DNA of 40,897 bases, taken from positions 1 through 40,897 of the forward strand of contig JAFDEF010000025.1 in NCBI GenBank assembly GCA_019310485.1, written 5' to 3'. Position numbers and translations under genes: made by a program. The notes under the pieces were generated by a model, which had not been told where the DNA came from, searched no databases, and worked only from the letters and a program-made list of their open reading frames with translations. Shown piece by piece: positions 38,728 through 40,897 of the stretch (the first letter of the stretch is position 1; every line of letters begins with the position of its first letter). This stretch comes from Deltaproteobacteria bacterium (GTDB lineage Bacteria; Desulfobacterota; DSM-4660; Desulfatiglandales; HGW-15).

Positions 38728-40897
38728 CTAAAGTTCGTTGATCATCGCCATAATCTGTCCCTCTTCAAATCCTCTCAGGTTGAGTGCCCCTGAACGGCAC
38801 GAAGCAACGCACAGGCCGCATCCTTTGCAAAGCGCGGGGTTGATTTCCACCTTTCCGGCAAAGGGGCCTTCTTTGATCCATGACGGGGCTGAATAGGGAC
38901 AAATATCCATGCATACCCCACAAGCGCTGCAAATCATGGGGTTTGAATATGCCACCATACCGCTTACGGTAATCTTCTGCTGCGCCAGTAGGGTTACGGC
39001 TCTTGAAGCTGCAGCCTGTGCCTGTGAAATAGATTCATCTATGGGTTTGGGGTAATGCGCCATGCCGCAAAGGAAAACCCCGTCAGTGGCAAATTCGGAG
39101 GGAGCAAGCTTTGGGTGCGCTTCCACAAAGAATCCGTCACTGTTCATTGGAACCTTGAAAAGCTGGGCCAGTTTTTCATCCTTGTGCGGAACAATGGCTG
39201 CTGCAAGGATCAATAGATCGGCCTTTATAAGTATTGGGCGCTGCAAAATGATATCCTGAACCTGGATTTCAAGCCCGTCTTTTTCCAAGGCAACATTAGG
39301 CTTTTGCTCCAGGGAGAACCTGACAAAGAAAATGCCCGCCTCGCGTGCCTTCCTGTAAAGAAGCTCTCTTTCTCCGTAAGTCCGTATATCACGGTACAGG
39401 ATGTACACATCCATATCAGGATTGATTTCTTTGAGGTGAAGGGCACTTTCAATCGAATGGGTACAGCATACCCTGGAACAATATGGTCTCTGAGGTTCTC
39501 TCGAACCCACACACTGAATGAATACGGCTGTTTTGGTATTCTTCAAGGTTGAATCGTTGCTTATAAACCTTTGATCCAGCTCGAGGTGCGTGAGAACGCG
39601 GGGATCTTCTCCGTAAAGGTATTCCTTCGGTCTGTACTCTGAGCACCCTGTGGCCAAAACAGCAATACCGTGCTCGACCTCCCCCTGCATTTTTCCGGAT
39701 TTGAAAGTGGATTTGAAATTACCTACAAAACCCTGCACATCTGAAAGCTCGGCATTCAGATTAACCTCAATGTTCCTGTCTGCTTCGATAGATTGAATCA
39801 AGTTTGCAATGTTTTTCTGAATATCTTCTCCCTTCCATGTCTTGTAAAGCTTTAGGGCTTGACCTCCAAGAGAAGGCCCTTTTTCCAGCAGGGTTACGGG
39901 GTACCCCAGTTCGCTCAGCGCCTTGGCGGCAACCATGCCTGATACTCCGCCTCCAACGACAAGGGCTCTCTGGTTAATCTGGAGCTCACTCTCGGGCAAA
40001 GGTTCCATAAGGGCCACTTTGGCCACAGCCATCCGAACCAGGTCCTTAGCTTTTTCCGTTGCCTCCTGGGGGCTACCTTGATGAACCCAGGAGTCTTGGT
40101 TGCGGATATTGGTCATTTCAAAAAGGTACTTGTTGATGCCGGCACCAGCGATTGTTTCCTGGAAAAGGGGTTCGTGGGTTTGTGGTGTACAGGCAGCCAC
40201 AACGATTCTGTTAAGGTTTTTCTCTTTGATTACTTGGGCTATGGTCTCCTGGGTATCCTGCGAACATGTGTAGAGGTTGTCTGTGGCATATTCCACATAT
40301 GGGAGTGAGGCTGCATAATCTCTCACTGCCGGGACATCCACTACTCCTCCAATATTGATTCCGCAATGGCACACGAATACGCCGATACGGGGTCTTTCCC
40401 CCCGCACATCCTTTTCTTGTGGCGCCTCTTTATGCCTGGTGAGGGTGTTTCTTGCCTTGCTCAAAATGGCTCCGGCCTGAGCTGCAGCCGAACTGGCCTC
40501 AATGACGGATTGGGGAATGTCTTTTGGCCCCTGAAACGCACCACACACATAAATGCCTTTTCTTGACGTGGAAACAGGGCGAAAAGAATCAGTCTCACAA
40601 AACGCGGAGGCATCGAGCTGGATGCCAAGCTTGCGGCCAAGCTCAATGGACTCCCTGGGGGATTCAAGACCAACAGAGAGAACAACCATTTCAAAAAGCT
40701 CGGATTCGAGGTTTCCTGTCTCTGTCACGTACCGGATCCTTAAATCATCGCTTCCCGGAACCTCCTCCACTGAGTGTACACGAGAGCGAATAAATCTGAT
40801 GCCGTGCTTTTCTCTGGCATCATCATAGTATTTCTCAAAATCCTTCCCGTGAGTGCGCATGTCCATATAGAAAATCGCACAGTCAAGCTCCGCCCCT
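38728..40897 (-). CDS. hdrA: Heterodisulfide reductase subunit A-like (HdrA), 5' end beyond window
   Basis: 722 C-terminal residues are present; the frame is open to the window edge, with [10 protein letters not shown] before the internal Met at 40866. The part seen begins inside a first HdrA-like flavin module, then has a second: [20 protein letters not shown], FAD-binding Val-Gly-Gly-Gly-Val-Ser-Gly-Met, and Ser-Arg-Val-Cys-Cys-Thr-His. It ends with two 4Fe-4S motifs (Cys-Ser-Ala-Cys-Gly-Val-Cys and Cys-Lys-Gly-Cys-Gly-Leu-Cys). HdrA is the bifurcating flavoprotein. Two tandem modules make a long HdrA of probably over 1,000 aa. Cysteines, not Sec, occupy the second module's key position. 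Confidence 0.93.
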   Translation of the reverse strand, partial: GAELDCAIFYMDMRTHGKDFEKYYDDAREKHGIRFIRSRVHSVEEVPGSDDLRIRYVTETGNLESELFEMVVLSVGLESPRESIELGRKLGIQLDASAFCETDSFRPVSTSRKGIYVCGAFQGPKDIPQSVIEASSAAAQAGAILSKARNTLTRHKEAPQEKDVRGERPRIGVFVCHCGINIGGVVDVPAVRDYAASLPYVEYATDNLYTCSQDTQETIAQVIKEKNLNRIVVAACTPQTHEPLFQETIAGAGINKYLFEMTNIRNQDSWVHQGSPQEATEKAKDLVRMAVAKVALMEPLPESELQINQRALVVGGGVSGMVAAKALSELGYPVTLLEKGPSLGGQALKLYKTWKGEDIQKNIANLIQSIEADRNIEVNLNAELSDVQGFVGNFKSTFKSGKMQGEVEHGIAVLATGCSEYRPKEYLYGEDPRVLTHLELDQRFISNDSTLKNTKTAVFIQCVGSREPQRPYCSRVCCTHSIESALHLKEINPDMDVYILYRDIRTYGERELLYRKAREAGIFFVRFSLEQKPNVALEKDGLEIQVQDIILQRPILIKADLLILAAAIVPHKDEKLAQLFKVPMNSDGFFVEAHPKLAPSEFATDGVFLCGMAHYPKPIDESISQAQAAASRAVTLLAQQKITVSGMVAYSNPMICSACGVCMDICPYSAPSWIKEGPFAGKVEINPALCKGCGLCVASCRSGALNLRGFEEGQIMAMINEL

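Noticed and set aside
38728..40897. A selenocysteine site in HdrA was looked for because some HdrA proteins contain Sec.
   Set aside because: The part visible has Cys-Cys (Ser-Arg-Val-Cys-Cys) and no in-frame TGA.

Overview
The window looks like a chromosome segment of an anaerobic Desulfobacterota (former Deltaproteobacteria) bacterium, probably a sulfate reducer or syntroph. The basis is the long unidirectional housekeeping run and the HdrA / MvhD / Flx-type iron-sulfur flavoprotein cluster at the right end, which includes a selenocysteine-encoding mvhD. This assignment is inference from gene content; no marker gene settles it.

Three regions can be told apart. (1) Positions 1 to about 7,200 are accessory DNA. 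The left part (1-4,336) reads like an integron gene-cassette array: plus-strand genes of unknown function, a J-domain protein and a small membrane protein are followed by two good attC-like folded sites (740-795 and 2616-2675), plus two weaker ones. The array runs into a prophage remnant (gp10-like gene, small gene, portal gene, and a chimeric M15 lysin / tyrosine-recombinase gene) that ends beside a tRNA-Glu gene. Fragments of the 3' end of the phage gp10-like gene recur inside the array, one abutting an attC site, so the cassette array and the prophage have been mixed. An odd tRNA-like gene, a RusA-like nuclease and an HNH endonuclease lie between these fragments. (2) Positions 7,210-14,713 hold tRNA-Glu and tRNA-Gln, a five-gene oligopeptide/dipeptide ABC transporter operon (SBP, oppB, oppC, oppD, oppF, read leftward) and a decayed queuosine-salvage gene. 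(3) Positions 14,814-40,897 are a nearly continuous minus-strand run of core genes: SAM cycle (metK, ahcY), panC, a deoxynucleoside kinase, rsmA, tsaD, a PP2C phosphatase with a CHASE2 Ser/Thr kinase, a ComEA-like protein, aspartate kinase, tsaE, the NAD(P)HX repair enzyme, acpS, pdxJ, ybeY, a PgpH-type HD hydrolase, phoH, a thioredoxin, and then the Hdr/Flx cluster.

The right-end cluster reads hdrA, mvhD, two 4Fe-4S proteins and an FAD/NAD(P)-binding reductase. Such sets couple NAD(P)H, ferredoxin and a disulfide-type acceptor by flavin-based electron bifurcation. The mvhD gene would be missed or split by ordinary gene callers because codon 67 is TGA, in the context Gly-Sec-His-Pro-Gly-Asp-Cys, with a bacterial SECIS-like hairpin 16 nt downstream.

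Start codons were chosen by ribosome-binding sites and family alignment from memory; several lie inside the longest open frame. No database search was possible.
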